A DNA stretch of 64,000 nt from Rouxiella aceris (GTDB lineage: Bacteria > Pseudomonadota > Gammaproteobacteria > Enterobacterales > Enterobacteriaceae): NCBI RefSeq assembly GCF_012933545.1, contig NZ_JAADJU010000002.1, positions 186,001 through 250,000 of the forward strand, given 5' to 3'. A program made the translations under genes and the position numbers. The notes below the pieces were generated by a model that saw nothing but the letters and a program-made list of their open reading frames with translations, did no database searches and was not told the DNA's origin. Positions 9,810 to 18,592 of this stretch are shown in pieces (positions within the stretch are counted from its first letter, which is position 1; every line of letters starts with the position of its first letter).

Positions 9810-11096
9810 ATGAAAAAACTTTTATCCATGATGGGGCTGGCTGCAGTAGCCATGCTGCCAACGCTGGCAATGGCGGCCGATCCGGTTGCCAATGGCGCTG
9901 ATAATGCCTTCATGATGATTTGTACTGCACTGGTGCTGTTTATGACCGTCCCAGGCGTGGCACTGTTTTACGGCGGTTTGCTGCGTTCGAAAAACGTATT
10001 GTCGATGTTGACTCAGGTCATCGTCACTTTTGCTCTGGTTTGCGTGTTGTGGATGCTTTATGGCTACAGCGTAGCCTTCAGCGAAGGCAATGCATTCTTC
10101 GGTGGCTTCAGCAATGTCATGCTTAAAGGCATTACGCTGACGTCGGTCAGCGGCACTTTTGCGCAGTTTATTCACGTTGCTTTCCAATGCTCTTTCGCCG
10201 CCATTACGGTTGCGCTGGTGGTTGGCGGTATCGCGGAACGTGTGCGTTTCTCTGCGGTGCTGATCTTTACTGTTATCTGGCTGACTTTCTCTTATCTGCC
10301 AATTGCACATATGGTGTGGGCAAATGGTTTCCTGGCCGCAGATGGCGCGCTGGACTTTGCCGGTGGTACCGTTGTGCATATCAACGCCGCGAGCGCTGGT
10401 CTGGTTGGTGCTTATCTGTTGGGCAAACGTGCGGGCTTCGGTAAAGAAGCATTTAAACCACACAACCTGCCAATGGTATTTACCGGTGCTTCTATCCTGT
10501 ATGTGGGCTGGTTCGGCTTTAACGCCGGTTCTGCCAGTGCAGCAAGCGCGGTAGCAGCCCTGGCGTTCCTGAACACGGTAATGGCAACTGCGGGCGCAAT
10601 CCTGTCATGGGTGCTGATTGAGTGGATGGTTCGCGGTAAACCTTCATTGCTGGGTGCTTCTTCTGGTGCCATTGCTGGCCTGGTTGCCATCACTCCGGCT
10701 TGTGGTACCGTCGGCGTGGGTGGTGCATTGGTTATCGGTTTGATTGGTGGCGTAGCTGGTCTGTGGGGTGTTGTTACCCTGAAGAAATGGCTGAACGTGG
10801 ATGATAGCTGTGATGTGTTCGGTGTGCATGGCGTGTGCGGTATTGTCGGTTGTCTGCTGACTGGCGTGTTTACTGCCAGCTCACTGGGCGGCACCGGTTA
10901 TGCCGAAGGCGTTACCATGGGTCACCAGGTGTGGATCCAGCTGCTGAGCGTTATTATCACGCTGGTCTGGTCAAGCGTTGTTGCCTTTATCGCTTACAAA
11001 GTCGCTGATATGATCGTCGGTCTGCGTGTTCCTGAAGAACAGGAACGTGAAGGTCTGGACGTAAACAGCCACGGCGAAAATGCTTACAACCAATAA
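9810..11096 (+). CDS. amtB: Ammonium channel AmtB
   Basis: 428 residues with a cleavable signal peptide (cut after about residue 22, LAMA-AD) and eleven predicted membrane helices. Both pore histidines of the family are present, in HINAASAG and GVHGVCG. Conducts ammonium across the inner membrane and is blocked by GlnK from the preceding gene. I start at ATG 9810 (MKKLLSMMG); an in-frame TTG at 9804 would add only two residues before the signal peptide and lacks support. Confidence 0.97.
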   Translation: MKKLLSMMGLAAVAMLPTLAMAADPVANGADNAFMMICTALVLFMTVPGVALFYGGLLRSKNVLSMLTQVIVTFALVCVLWMLYGYSVAFSEGNAFFGGFSNVMLKGITLTSVSGTFAQFIHVAFQCSFAAITVALVVGGIAERVRFSAVLIFTVIWLTFSYLPIAHMVWANGFLAADGALDFAGGTVVHINAASAGLVGAYLLGKRAGFGKEAFKPHNLPMVFTGASILYVGWFGFNAGSASAASAVAALAFLNTVMATAGAILSWVLIEWMVRGKPSLLGASSGAIAGLVAITPACGTVGVGGALVIGLIGGVAGLWGVVTLKKWLNVDDSCDVFGVHGVCGIVGCLLTGVFTASSLGGTGYAEGVTMGHQVWIQLLSVIITLVWSSVVAFIAYKVADMIVGLRVPEEQEREGLDVNSHGENAYNQ

Positions 11097-11136
11097 GCTA
11101 AACTCATCGCCTGTTAACGGGTAATGAGCAGATAGC

Positions 11137-11166
11137 AAAAGGGGGCGATAATATCGCCCCCTTTTT
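11137..11166 (+). terminator. Terminator after amtB (probably two-way)
   Basis: Nine-bp perfect stem GGGGGCGAT / ATCGCCCCC (11141-11149 with 11153-11161), flanked by A4 on the left and T5 on the right, so it could stop transcription from amtB and from the convergent tesB. Confidence 0.92.
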
Positions 11167-11220
11167 CATGTGCATTTTTGCTGTAAATTGACGACCTTGG
11201 GTTATGTCGGCGCTAAAATT

Positions 11221-12087
11221 CTACGGCGTCTGCCGTTGGCGGATCACCCCTTCCTGCACCGTTGACGCCACCAATATCCCTTCCCGCGTATAGAACTGCC
11301 CCCTGACAAAACCGCGAGCGCCCGACGCCGAGGTGCTTTCAACGCTGTACAGCAGCCATTCATCCATGCGGAAAGGGCGGTGGAACCACATTGAATGGTC
11401 GATGGTGGCGACTTGCATGCCTGGCTCAAGAAAACCGATACCATGCGGCTGTAGCGCGGTAGGCAGGAAATTGAAGTCAGACGCGTAGCCCAGCAGGTAT
11501 TGATGGATGCGTAAATCGTCCGGCATTGCTCCATTGGCTCTAAACCAGACGGCACGCTGCGGCTCCTCTTTTTGCCCCTGCAGCGGGTTATGAAATTTAA
11601 CCGGACGCATTTCAATCGGCTTTTGGCCGATAAATTTTTCTCTGACTTTTTCCGGGATCAGATGGCCCAGATTTTTGGCAATATCGGATTCCGACAGCAG
11701 GGTTTCCGGTGCCGGCACATCGGGCATGGTATTTTGGTGTTCAAATCCCGGTTCCTGACTTTGGAAAGAGGCAGTCATATAAAATATGGGTTTGCCATTC
11801 TGTACCGCTTTTACCCGGCGGGCGCTGAAACTGTTGCCATCGCGCAGAATTTCGACGTCGTAAACGATCGGCTTGGCGCTATCCCCAGGCCGCAGAAAGT
11901 AGCTATGAAAAGAGTGGATGCCGCGATCCGTGGGCACTGTCTGCTTGGCTGCATATAGCGCCTGACCAACCACCTGACCACCAAAAACCTGTCTTAAGCC
12001 GAGATCTTCGCTTTGGCCACGAAACAACCCTTCTTCTATTTTTTCCAGATTCAGCAAATCCAGTAGATTTTGTAATGCCTGACTCAT
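11221..12087 (-). CDS. tesB: Acyl-CoA thioesterase II TesB
   Basis: 288 residues, a double hot-dog thioesterase that hydrolyses medium- and long-chain acyl-CoA in the cytosol. Family features include GGQVVGQAL in the first half and the second-hot-dog run [14 protein letters not shown] near residues 228-241. Length and position (convergent to amtB) match E. coli TesB (286 residues). Single-gene transcription unit. Confidence 0.95.
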   Translation of the reverse strand: MSQALQNLLDLLNLEKIEEGLFRGQSEDLGLRQVFGGQVVGQALYAAKQTVPTDRGIHSFHSYFLRPGDSAKPIVYDVEILRDGNSFSARRVKAVQNGKPIFYMTASFQSQEPGFEHQNTMPDVPAPETLLSESDIAKNLGHLIPEKVREKFIGQKPIEMRPVKFHNPLQGQKEEPQRAVWFRANGAMPDDLRIHQYLLGYASDFNFLPTALQPHGIGFLEPGMQVATIDHSMWFHRPFRMDEWLLYSVESTSASGARGFVRGQFYTREGILVASTVQEGVIRQRQTP

Positions 12088-12480
12088 AGGTGGCCTCGTG
12101 AAAGTTAACTGTTTATACCCTAAATAAATCTGCCGATAGGGTCAAAAGACATGACCAGATGCCTTTGCAAATACCGGCTATAACCGCGACGCCAGAAGTA
12201 AAGGTTAGTCTTTTCTGTTCAGAATGTTCTCATAATGCCAGAGTGCCCAATGGAACCTTCTGGCGGCAAATCGCTACTAACCCGCTGTCATAGCGAGATT
12301 TATTCAATTTATGATAGTGGATACTTTTTGTCACGAAAAGTGTAAATTATCTCAGGGGAAGGAAGATCCCAGATTTATGTGCCATAGTTATTAGCAGGAG
12401 TGGTCAAAACTACTACTCCAATCAAATCGGCATATAGAACCAGACGTCGACAAGATGATAATAAAAAAGGAGATCCATCA
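12088..12480. other. 393-bp intergenic stretch between tesB and ybaY
   Basis: Divergent promoter region for tesB and ybaY. I see no ORF with coding character, no RNA gene that I recognise and no clear operator. An AAAGGAGAT ribosome site lies just before ybaY. Confidence 0.5.
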
Positions 12481-13056
12481 ATGAAATTTTGGCAGATAGT
12501 AGGTGGAACCGCGCTGTCCTTAGCTCTTGCAAGTTGTGCTACACATCAACAGACACCGCCGCCAGTCCCACCAAATTCTTCAGCGAGCCCATCAACTCAG
12601 CCCGCTATTACCGGACCTAATGTTTCCGGTATCGTCAATATCTCACAACGCGTTGCGTTACCGCCGGATGCGGTATTAACCGTTACCTTGTCAGATGCTT
12701 CAATGGCTGATGCCCCTTCACGTGTTATTGCGCAAAAAGTGGCGCGCACCGAAGGTAAGCAGGCACCTTTCAGCTTTATACTGCCGTATAACCCACAGGA
12801 TATTCAGCCCAACGCTCATATCATCCTGAGTGCGGCGATCACGGTTAACGGTCAAATGACCTTTATTACCGATAATATTAAAGAAGTGATTAACGGTGCG
12901 CAGGGTACCCGCGCTGACTTGCAGTTGGTGCCAGTGGCCTCAGTGCCGGTTACCACCAAGCCATCCGCGTTGGGGCCGTTGAGTAATCCGAGTAATCCCG
13001 GGTTAGAGAGTCAACCTGCACCGGTAAGTACCACGCCTGCGCAACCAATGTACTAA
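12481..13056 (+). CDS. ybaY: YbaY-family lipoprotein
   Basis: 191 residues. Lipoprotein signal with lipobox LASC (Cys at about 19), a proline/serine-rich linker, then a YscW-type beta-sandwich (VSGIVNISQRVALPPDAVL ...). A low-complexity Pro/Ser tail closes the protein. Start chosen at ATG 12481 after AAAGGAGAT; the frame is open upstream to a GTG at 12400 but that extension has no signal peptide logic. YbaY in E. coli is a predicted outer-membrane lipoprotein of unknown function. It stands at the same place between tesB and atl. Confidence 0.88.
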   Translation: MKFWQIVGGTALSLALASCATHQQTPPPVPPNSSASPSTQPAITGPNVSGIVNISQRVALPPDAVLTVTLSDASMADAPSRVIAQKVARTEGKQAPFSFILPYNPQDIQPNAHIILSAAITVNGQMTFITDNIKEVINGAQGTRADLQLVPVASVPVTTKPSALGPLSNPSNPGLESQPAPVSTTPAQPMY

Positions 13057-13081
13057 CGATCTATCGTTAGTCGGGCAAGAT

Positions 13082-13109
13082 AAAAACAGCGTCTGCCATG
13101 CAGACGCTG
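13082..13109 (-). terminator. Terminator hairpin copy 1 (minus orientation)
   Basis: Ten-bp stem CAGCGTCTGC / GCAGACGCTG with loop CAT (13087-13109). On the minus strand it is followed by five T, so it can stop transcription arriving from atl (13292-13600, minus). An identical hairpin is repeated at 13240-13260. Confidence 0.75.
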
Positions 13110-13239
13110 AGTTTGATGACAGAGTCGTCTTGATGATCGAGATACCCGGGCATAGCACACCTAGGGGCGCTCCGGCGGGCAAGCCCGCTACGACCCCAAC
13201 GGTGCACTCTCCCTAATAACGGACTTTGTCAGCAGTCTG
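13110..13239. repeat. MITE/REP-like element between two copies of the same hairpin
   Basis: About 130 bp without coding capacity. Near its ends are inverted repeats TGATGACAGAGTC (13114-13126) and GACTTTGTCAGCA (13222-13234), which pair at 11 of 13 positions. The centre holds GCGGGC-AA-GCCCGC inside a GC-rich block, the look of a bacterial REP sequence. It is flanked by a 22-bp direct repeat consisting of the terminator hairpin. I know no name for it. Confidence 0.5.
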
Positions 13240-13267
13240 AGCGTCTGCCATGCAGACGCTGTTTTTT
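13240..13267 (+). terminator. Terminator hairpin copy 2 (plus orientation)
   Basis: Stem AGCGTCTGC / GCAGACGCT, loop CAT (13240-13260), followed by G and six T on the plus strand, so it ends the ybaY transcript. Its sequence is identical to the copy at 13088-13108. Confidence 0.85.
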
Positions 13268-13291
13268 ATGTCGAGTAGCCAATCTTCTGAC

Positions 13292-13600
13292 TCAGCCTTG
13301 CCAGCCATATTTCAGCAGATCTATCTTGCCTTGCGCAAAGATGATGCCTTCGGCCAGCAACGCCTGACGCTGTCGTTTAAAATCTTCCCCCTGTAATGAA
13401 ATCTCCCCATGGCGATTAACCACCCGATGCCAGGGCAAGGTGCTGCCTGGCGGCAGCTTTTTTAATACGCCACCTACTTGCCTCGCCGCACGCGGAGAGC
13501 CAGCCATACGCGCTACAGCACCGTAGGTGGTGACCTGTCCCAGGGGGATGGCCGCGATAATATGAAAAACCCGTTGGCGGAAATTGTCGATTTCAGACAT
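13292..13600 (-). CDS. atl: Alkyltransferase-like protein Atl (YbaZ)
   Basis: 102 residues of the MGMT C-terminal fold. The active-site segment reads LPWHRVV, with Trp where real alkyltransferases have Cys (PCHRV), the mark of ATL proteins that bind O6-alkylguanine, flip it and hand the lesion to nucleotide excision repair. The helix-turn-helix and arginine finger region (GSPRAARQVGG) is present. Start at ATG 13600 (MSEIDNFRQRVF); upstream in-frame residues look non-coding. Lies beside ffs as in E. coli. Confidence 0.9.
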   Translation of the reverse strand: MSEIDNFRQRVFHIIAAIPLGQVTTYGAVARMAGSPRAARQVGGVLKKLPPGSTLPWHRVVNRHGEISLQGEDFKRQRQALLAEGIIFAQGKIDLLKYGWQG

Positions 13601-13734
13601 GCACAGCTCACTGGCGAAAATAATCTGCGATGATTGTATAAGAAAACGACGGTTGTCGGCAGTTAACTTGCATTTGGCAGGGGCATCGCTGATAATGCCC
13701 ACCGCTTCGCAGTTTGGAAGCCGTCAACGTCAAT

Positions 13735-13847
13735 GGAGGCCCTGTTGGTTCTCCCGCAACGCTAACTTGTTAACCAGGTCAGGTCCGGAAGGAAGCAGCC
13801 ATAGCAGGTGTCGTGTGTGCCGGGATGTAGCTGGCAGGGCCTCCACC
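13735..13847 (+). ncRNA. ffs: 4.5S RNA of the signal recognition particle
   Basis: About 113 nt nearly identical to E. coli 4.5S RNA. It has the Ffh-binding core CAGGTCAGGTCCGGAAGG, the distal AGCAGCC side and the symmetric loop region, with ends GGAGGCCCTG and CAGGGCCTCC pairing. It assembles with Ffh to target inner-membrane proteins. Position after atl is conserved. Confidence 0.97.
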
Positions 13848-13867
13848 AATTTCAGCCCTGCCTCGTT
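13833..13867 (+). terminator. Terminator of ffs
   Basis: GGCAGGGC (13833-13840, inside the RNA 3' arm) can pair with GCCCTGCC (13855-13862), followed by CGTTTTT. Alternative pairing of the RNA 3' arm would terminate before processing. Confidence 0.65.
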
Positions 13868-13871
13868 TTTA

Positions 13872-15221
13872 TCAATGATGCGTCAGCGTCGCAAAATAGT
13901 AGACCAGCGGGATCGCCAGCAGATAAAGACTGAGCGGTACTTCGCGTCCCTTTCCTGCCACCACCTTGATTGCCACATAAAACAGTAAGCCTGCCGCAAT
14001 ACCTGTGCCGAAGCTATTGGCAATCAGCGTTGCCATCACCATCATCAGAACCGGCAGTCCCTCGGTAAAATTGCCCAGATCGACTTTGCGCAGGCCGCTG
14101 AACATATTCAGGCCGATTAAGATCAATGCTGGCGCGGTGGCCTCTTTGGGGATCATCAGGGCAATGGGTGTTAACACCAGGGTCAACAGGAACATCACGG
14201 CGGCGGCCAGCGCTGTCAGCCCGGTTTTGCCTCCGGCTTCGGCCGCGGCTGAGGATTCAATCAACGCCGTTGCTGCCGGTATTCCCAGCAGCGGACCGAG
14301 CGCTGCGGCAATCGAGTCAATCATAAACGGCCGGTTGATCTGCGGCATATTCCCTTGTTGATCCAACAGACCGGCTTCGCCCCCCACCGCCAGTGTAGTG
14401 CCCATGGTCGAGAAAAACTCCGACGCAAAAAAGATAAACAGGAAGGGCAGGAAGGCAATATTGACGGCACCTAACAGATCAATTTTCCCCAGCAGCGGGG
14501 TGAGGGTATGGGGGAGAGCGATCCATTGTGTCGGCAGTGAGGTAATACCAACAGGGATACCGGCCAGCGTGGCCAGCAGTATGGCCCATAATATGGCACC
14601 AGGCACCCGCCGCGCCTGCAGGCCAATGGCGATCAGCAGGCCAGCCAGGGCAATCAGCGCACCGGGAGAGGTAAAGTCGCCAAGTCCGAGTGAATGAGTT
14701 TTGGCATTGGCGAGTACCAGCCCGGCATTGCGAAAGCCCAGTAGCGCCACGAAAATACCAATGGATGCCGTCAGACCCAGTTTGATCGACGCCGGGATCG
14801 AGCGGGTGACGACCTCGCGCAGCCCCAGCACGGTCAGGGCAAAAAACAGAATGCCGGACCAACAGGCAATCCCCAGGCCAATCGGCCAACTAATACCGTC
14901 TCCCGCCAGCGTGATGCCCACCAGCACCGATCCGCCAATGCCGGGACCGACCATAAAAGGCAGATTGGCGTAAAACGCCATCAACAGGCTGCCGAATACC
15001 AGCACCAGAATGGTGCCGGTTAGCGCCGCCCCTTTATCAATGCCGCCGACGGCCAGCAGGCCGGGGATCACCACCAACAGATAGGCCGCGGCTAAAAAGC
15101 CGGTGATCCCCGCCAGACATTCGGTCTTGATCGTGGTTTGGCGTTGTTGAAGCTTGAATCGTCTTTGCAGCCAGCTTTCGCTGGCCAGCGCCGGCGCTTG
15201 TTTTACGGATGTCTCGGTCAT
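13872..15221 (-). CDS. NCS2-family purine permease (adenine permease AdeP/AdeQ-like)
   Basis: 449 residues with about 12-14 membrane segments and no signal peptide, full length for the AzgA-like branch of nucleobase:cation symporters (E. coli AdeP and AdeQ about 445). Characteristic segments include GPGIGGSVLVGITLAGDGI and FASEFFSTMGTTLAVGG. It lies 63 bp downstream of adenine deaminase on the same strand, so adenine is the probable substrate; in E. coli the ade gene also neighbours an adenine permease gene. Guanine/hypoxanthine transport cannot be excluded from sequence. Confidence 0.88.
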   Translation of the reverse strand: MTETSVKQAPALASESWLQRRFKLQQRQTTIKTECLAGITGFLAAAYLLVVIPGLLAVGGIDKGAALTGTILVLVFGSLLMAFYANLPFMVGPGIGGSVLVGITLAGDGISWPIGLGIACWSGILFFALTVLGLREVVTRSIPASIKLGLTASIGIFVALLGFRNAGLVLANAKTHSLGLGDFTSPGALIALAGLLIAIGLQARRVPGAILWAILLATLAGIPVGITSLPTQWIALPHTLTPLLGKIDLLGAVNIAFLPFLFIFFASEFFSTMGTTLAVGGEAGLLDQQGNMPQINRPFMIDSIAAALGPLLGIPAATALIESSAAAEAGGKTGLTALAAAVMFLLTLVLTPIALMIPKEATAPALILIGLNMFSGLRKVDLGNFTEGLPVLMMVMATLIANSFGTGIAAGLLFYVAIKVVAGKGREVPLSLYLLAIPLVYYFATLTHH

Positions 15222-15284
15222 GCGGCAGTCCCCTGAAAAAAAACGTATAAATTGTTATCAGCGCCTGACGACAGACGCTGTGAT

Positions 15285-17075
15285 TTATTCTGCTGTTGCC
15301 CATACTTCGAGGATAGGGTCAATAATCTGGCGAGTTGTACCGTCCGTTAGCCCCAAATCGGTAAGATGCGGACCGGCATTACAGGCCAGACAGGTGCCTT
15401 CAATGGCCTTGAATACCCGATAAGGCGGTTGCCAGTCGGCAATGTCGGCGCTGCGCTCACGCAGTTGCTTAAACTGAGCCGCCAACTCACTGGCGGGCAG
15501 ATCGGAAAGCATTCCGGCAATCGGCATCTCAACGCTGGCCAACAGTTTGCCTTGCTGACTTAGCGCCATCCCGCCACCGCAGGCGATCAAATGATTCGCC
15601 GCCAGCATCATATCCGCTGGGTCACGACCCAACACCACCAGGTTATGGGCGTCATGGGAATAGGAGGTGGCAATGGCACCACGGAGTTCGCCCCAGCCTT
15701 CCAGCAATGCAATTTGTGGTTTAGCGAGATACTTGCCGTGCCGATGTTGCACCCAAATCAGGCTAAACCCGGCGGGGATCATCGCGACGCCGTGATGAAC
15801 GTCCACCAGCGTTTCACCCCACTGGGTAAAGCGGGCACCTTTGATATGTCTGAGCCGCGCTTTGCCGTGATTAATACCGGGGATATTCAACTGAAAGTCT
15901 GCAACCTGTAGTGGGGCGAGATGCATGGTGTCACGCGGCGGCAGTAACCCGGGGGCGGCGGCGGGGACCTCTGCCAGCATTTGGCCGCGTTCGGCAACGC
16001 ATTCACCGGCGACAAATACCTGTAGGGGTTGAATATTTACCAGCGAATCAAAGGTAAAAAAGTCGGCGGTGCGCCCGGCAGCGATTAGCCCGAGATCGTT
16101 ACGTTGCAGACGCAGCGCTGCGTTCAACGTGGCCATCCGCAATACCTCCTCGGCCCGCAGGCCGCAGGCAATCAGCGTATTAACCAGGGCCAGCATGCCA
16201 CCTTTCTCCAGCAGAAAATCCGGGGGCACATCGTCGGTGCATAAGGTGATCTGTGACGACAGATGAGGCAGCGTTTGTAACGCCGCGACAATATCTGGCA
16301 GCAGATAGGGATGGGATCCGCGGATTTGCAGCGTTAAACCGGCGCGAAGTTTTTCCAGCGCGTCTTCTGCCGAAGTCAGCTCATGATCGGAGCTGACGCC
16401 AGCAGCGAGATAAGCCTGTAGCTCGGCCCCCTTTAAACCACGCGCATGACCTTCTATCAGCTTGCCGCTGCATAGCCCGGCAGCAAGAATTTCCAGCATA
16501 CGATCGCTGCCGTTGAGGACGCCGTGCATATCCATAACCTCGGCGACTCCGGCAACTTCTGGCCAGGCGAGCATAGTGGTCATTTGCTCGCCGCCAAAAT
16601 CAGCACCGGAAGTTTCCAGTCCCGGCGTTGAGGGAACGCTGGAAGGGGCAGCGCAAATCACCCGCAGCGGCAGATTACGGCTCGATGCCACGGCGTAGCG
16701 CACGCCCTCAACGCCAAGCACATTGGCTAATTCATGCGGGTCCCAGAAGATAGTGGTTGTCCCCTGTGCCACGACAATTTGCGCATAACGATGCGCGGGC
16801 AGGTGGGAGCTTTCAACATGAACGTGGGTATCAATTAACCCTGGCGCAAGATAGGCACCGGCCAGATCCTCGCTAACAACCCCTTGAAAGTTATCGCCAC
16901 AGGGATGGACGCTGGCAATCATGGTGCCGGTAATACCAATATCCACACGGCGGATCTCGCCGGTGACCATATCAATAAGTTGCGCATTTCTCAGCAGGCG
17001 ATCAAAAGGGATCTGCCCCAATGCCGCCTGAACTGCACGGCGACGCAGTGACAGAGTTGAAGCTTGTGTCGTCAT
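15285..17075 (-). CDS. ade: Adenine deaminase Ade
   Basis: 596 residues of the metal-dependent amidohydrolase superfamily. The metal site HxH appears as DTHVHVESSH (about residue 80), followed by a conserved EVMD, an EGH and a CTDD segment, then a C-terminal Ade-specific domain. Deaminates adenine to hypoxanthine for salvage. Length is close to E. coli Ade (588). It leads the permease in an operon and is divergent from a LysR gene 139 bp away that presumably controls it. Start ATG 17075; no strong ribosome site on this strand. Confidence 0.95.
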   Translation of the reverse strand: MTTQASTLSLRRRAVQAALGQIPFDRLLRNAQLIDMVTGEIRRVDIGITGTMIASVHPCGDNFQGVVSEDLAGAYLAPGLIDTHVHVESSHLPAHRYAQIVVAQGTTTIFWDPHELANVLGVEGVRYAVASSRNLPLRVICAAPSSVPSTPGLETSGADFGGEQMTTMLAWPEVAGVAEVMDMHGVLNGSDRMLEILAAGLCSGKLIEGHARGLKGAELQAYLAAGVSSDHELTSAEDALEKLRAGLTLQIRGSHPYLLPDIVAALQTLPHLSSQITLCTDDVPPDFLLEKGGMLALVNTLIACGLRAEEVLRMATLNAALRLQRNDLGLIAAGRTADFFTFDSLVNIQPLQVFVAGECVAERGQMLAEVPAAAPGLLPPRDTMHLAPLQVADFQLNIPGINHGKARLRHIKGARFTQWGETLVDVHHGVAMIPAGFSLIWVQHRHGKYLAKPQIALLEGWGELRGAIATSYSHDAHNLVVLGRDPADMMLAANHLIACGGGMALSQQGKLLASVEMPIAGMLSDLPASELAAQFKQLRERSADIADWQPPYRVFKAIEGTCLACNAGPHLTDLGLTDGTTRQIIDPILEVWATAE

Positions 17076-17214
17076 GATTTTTTATCTTTCTATAAGGAGG
17101 ACCCTAATGTAGGCAGCCGGGGCGCTATTTGACAGATGATTTATTTTATCAGTGGATAAGAAGGGGTTATGCTGACGCCATCGTTTGCTCAGTATTAAAG
17201 ACTAAAGGAGAGTT

Positions 17215-18153
17215 ATGTCTGAACCCTGGCGCAGGCTGCCCGCCTTATCGCTCAAACAGATCCAGTATTTTGTCACCCTGGCGCAGCTGCGCAGCTTTAC
17301 CACCACGGCACATCGTCTGGCGATCAGTCAGCCGGCGTTAAGCAGCGCCTTGCGGCAAATCGAGTCGGTATTGGGCAGTAAGCTGGTTAACCGTACGGCA
17401 CAGGCAGTGACGCTGACTGAACAGGGGCTGGCGATTTTGCCTTATGCCGAACGGTTGCTGAATATTGCCCATAACACCTTCGAAGATATGCAGCAAATTA
17501 TGGCGCAGGGCGGGGATGGTACCTTGCGTATTGGTCTGGTGCCTTCGGTTAGCACGCTGCTGTTTCCGGCGGTACCCGCACTTTTGGCCACGCGGTTTCC
17601 CGGTTTGCGCGTCGAGTTCCACGATCTGACCAATGACCGATTATTGGTGGAGTTGCAAAAGGGGGCCATTGATTTCGGGTTGGGTTCTCTCGACAGTTCA
17701 GTGCCAGACAGTATTGAAGTGTTCCCGCTGCTTGAAGATCCTTTTGTGGTGGTGATGCGAAAGGATGACCCGTTGGCGGAGAGCCATCATTTGCCCTGGC
17801 GGCATTTATCCCGGCGGCCAATTGCGCTATTCCTTAAAGGAAATATTAATCGGCTGGTTAATTCGTTGATTGAGAGTCATCGTTTAACCTTGGATATCGC
17901 TTATCAGGTTGAATTCCAGGAAACCTTATACGGTCTGGTGCGATCGCGACTGGCATTGGCTATTTTGCCGCAGCTTTATACCTCCACGCTTAACGATGAC
18001 GAGTTAACCGTGGTCTATTTGCAGCAACCGGAATTAACCAGAACTATCGCCATGATGCGGACAATTTCACCGTTACGTTCCCCTTTGACGGAGCAATGTT
18101 TTCAATATTTATTACAGGCTTTTCGTAACCAGATAAAAACAGTGGATGATTAG
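17215..18153 (+). CDS. LysR-family regulator, probable activator of ade-permease operon
   Basis: 312 residues: N-terminal LysR helix-turn-helix (LKQIQYFVTLAQLRSFTTTAHRLAISQPALSSALRQIE, here about 17-50) and a type-2 periplasmic-binding-fold effector domain (about 95-300). Very good ribosome site AAAGGAGA before ATG 17215. Divergent to ade, the classic LysR arrangement. The ligand is unknown; a purine or purine-derived metabolite is likely from context only. Confidence 0.85.
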   Translation: MSEPWRRLPALSLKQIQYFVTLAQLRSFTTTAHRLAISQPALSSALRQIESVLGSKLVNRTAQAVTLTEQGLAILPYAERLLNIAHNTFEDMQQIMAQGGDGTLRIGLVPSVSTLLFPAVPALLATRFPGLRVEFHDLTNDRLLVELQKGAIDFGLGSLDSSVPDSIEVFPLLEDPFVVVMRKDDPLAESHHLPWRHLSRRPIALFLKGNINRLVNSLIESHRLTLDIAYQVEFQETLYGLVRSRLALAILPQLYTSTLNDDELTVVYLQQPELTRTIAMMRTISPLRSPLTEQCFQYLLQAFRNQIKTVDD

Positions 18154-18297
18154 CCACCAGGGTGGAGAAGCTAAAGGCTATTATCCGGAGAGATGTTGAG
18201 CGGAAACATTAGCAACGCAAATGTTTTCTTTCGGCAGTGGTGATTAAATAAATAGCAGATGCACAGCAGCACGGCCTTGCGTGGCGCCATTTAAAAG

Positions 18298-18325
18298 CAT
18301 TGAGCCGACAAATATCGGCTCAATG
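18298..18325 (-). terminator. Terminator after hha
   Basis: Perfect 11-bp stem CATTGAGCCGA / TCGGCTCAATG (18298-18308 with 18315-18325), followed on the minus strand by CTTTT. Ends the tomB-hha transcript. Confidence 0.85.
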
Positions 18326-18343
18326 AGGTCATGGTCGAAAAGT

Positions 18344-18547
18344 TTAGCGTACGAATTTCCACACTGCCGTCGGTATTTTATCGTACAGCTTATTCATCGT
18401 TAGCTCCGCCAAACGATGGTCGGCTGCCGAGTAAAACAACTCGAGTTCATCATTAGAAAGTTCATACTTATTCTTTTCAATAACACGTTCAAGCGTATCA
18501 ATTGTCGTACATTTTCTTAAACGCATCAAATAGTCGATTTTGTTCAT
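18344..18547 (-). CDS. hha: Hha/YmoA family nucleoid-associated modulator
   Basis: 67 residues, almost identical to Hha and YmoA ([20 protein letters not shown] ... [12 protein letters not shown]). It binds the H-NS N-terminal domain and tunes silencing of horizontally acquired and thermoregulated genes. Of two adjacent ATGs I choose the inner one (18547), which sits 5 nt from AAGG and gives the YmoA-like start [10 protein letters not shown]. Downstream of tomB in one transcript, as in E. coli and Yersinia (ymoBA). Confidence 0.96.
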   Translation of the reverse strand: MNKIDYLMRLRKCTTIDTLERVIEKNKYELSNDELELFYSAADHRLAELTMNKLYDKIPTAVWKFVR

Positions 18548-18592
18548 CATGGCCTTTTCATTATGTATCTAAATACTTTATTAAATTGTCTT

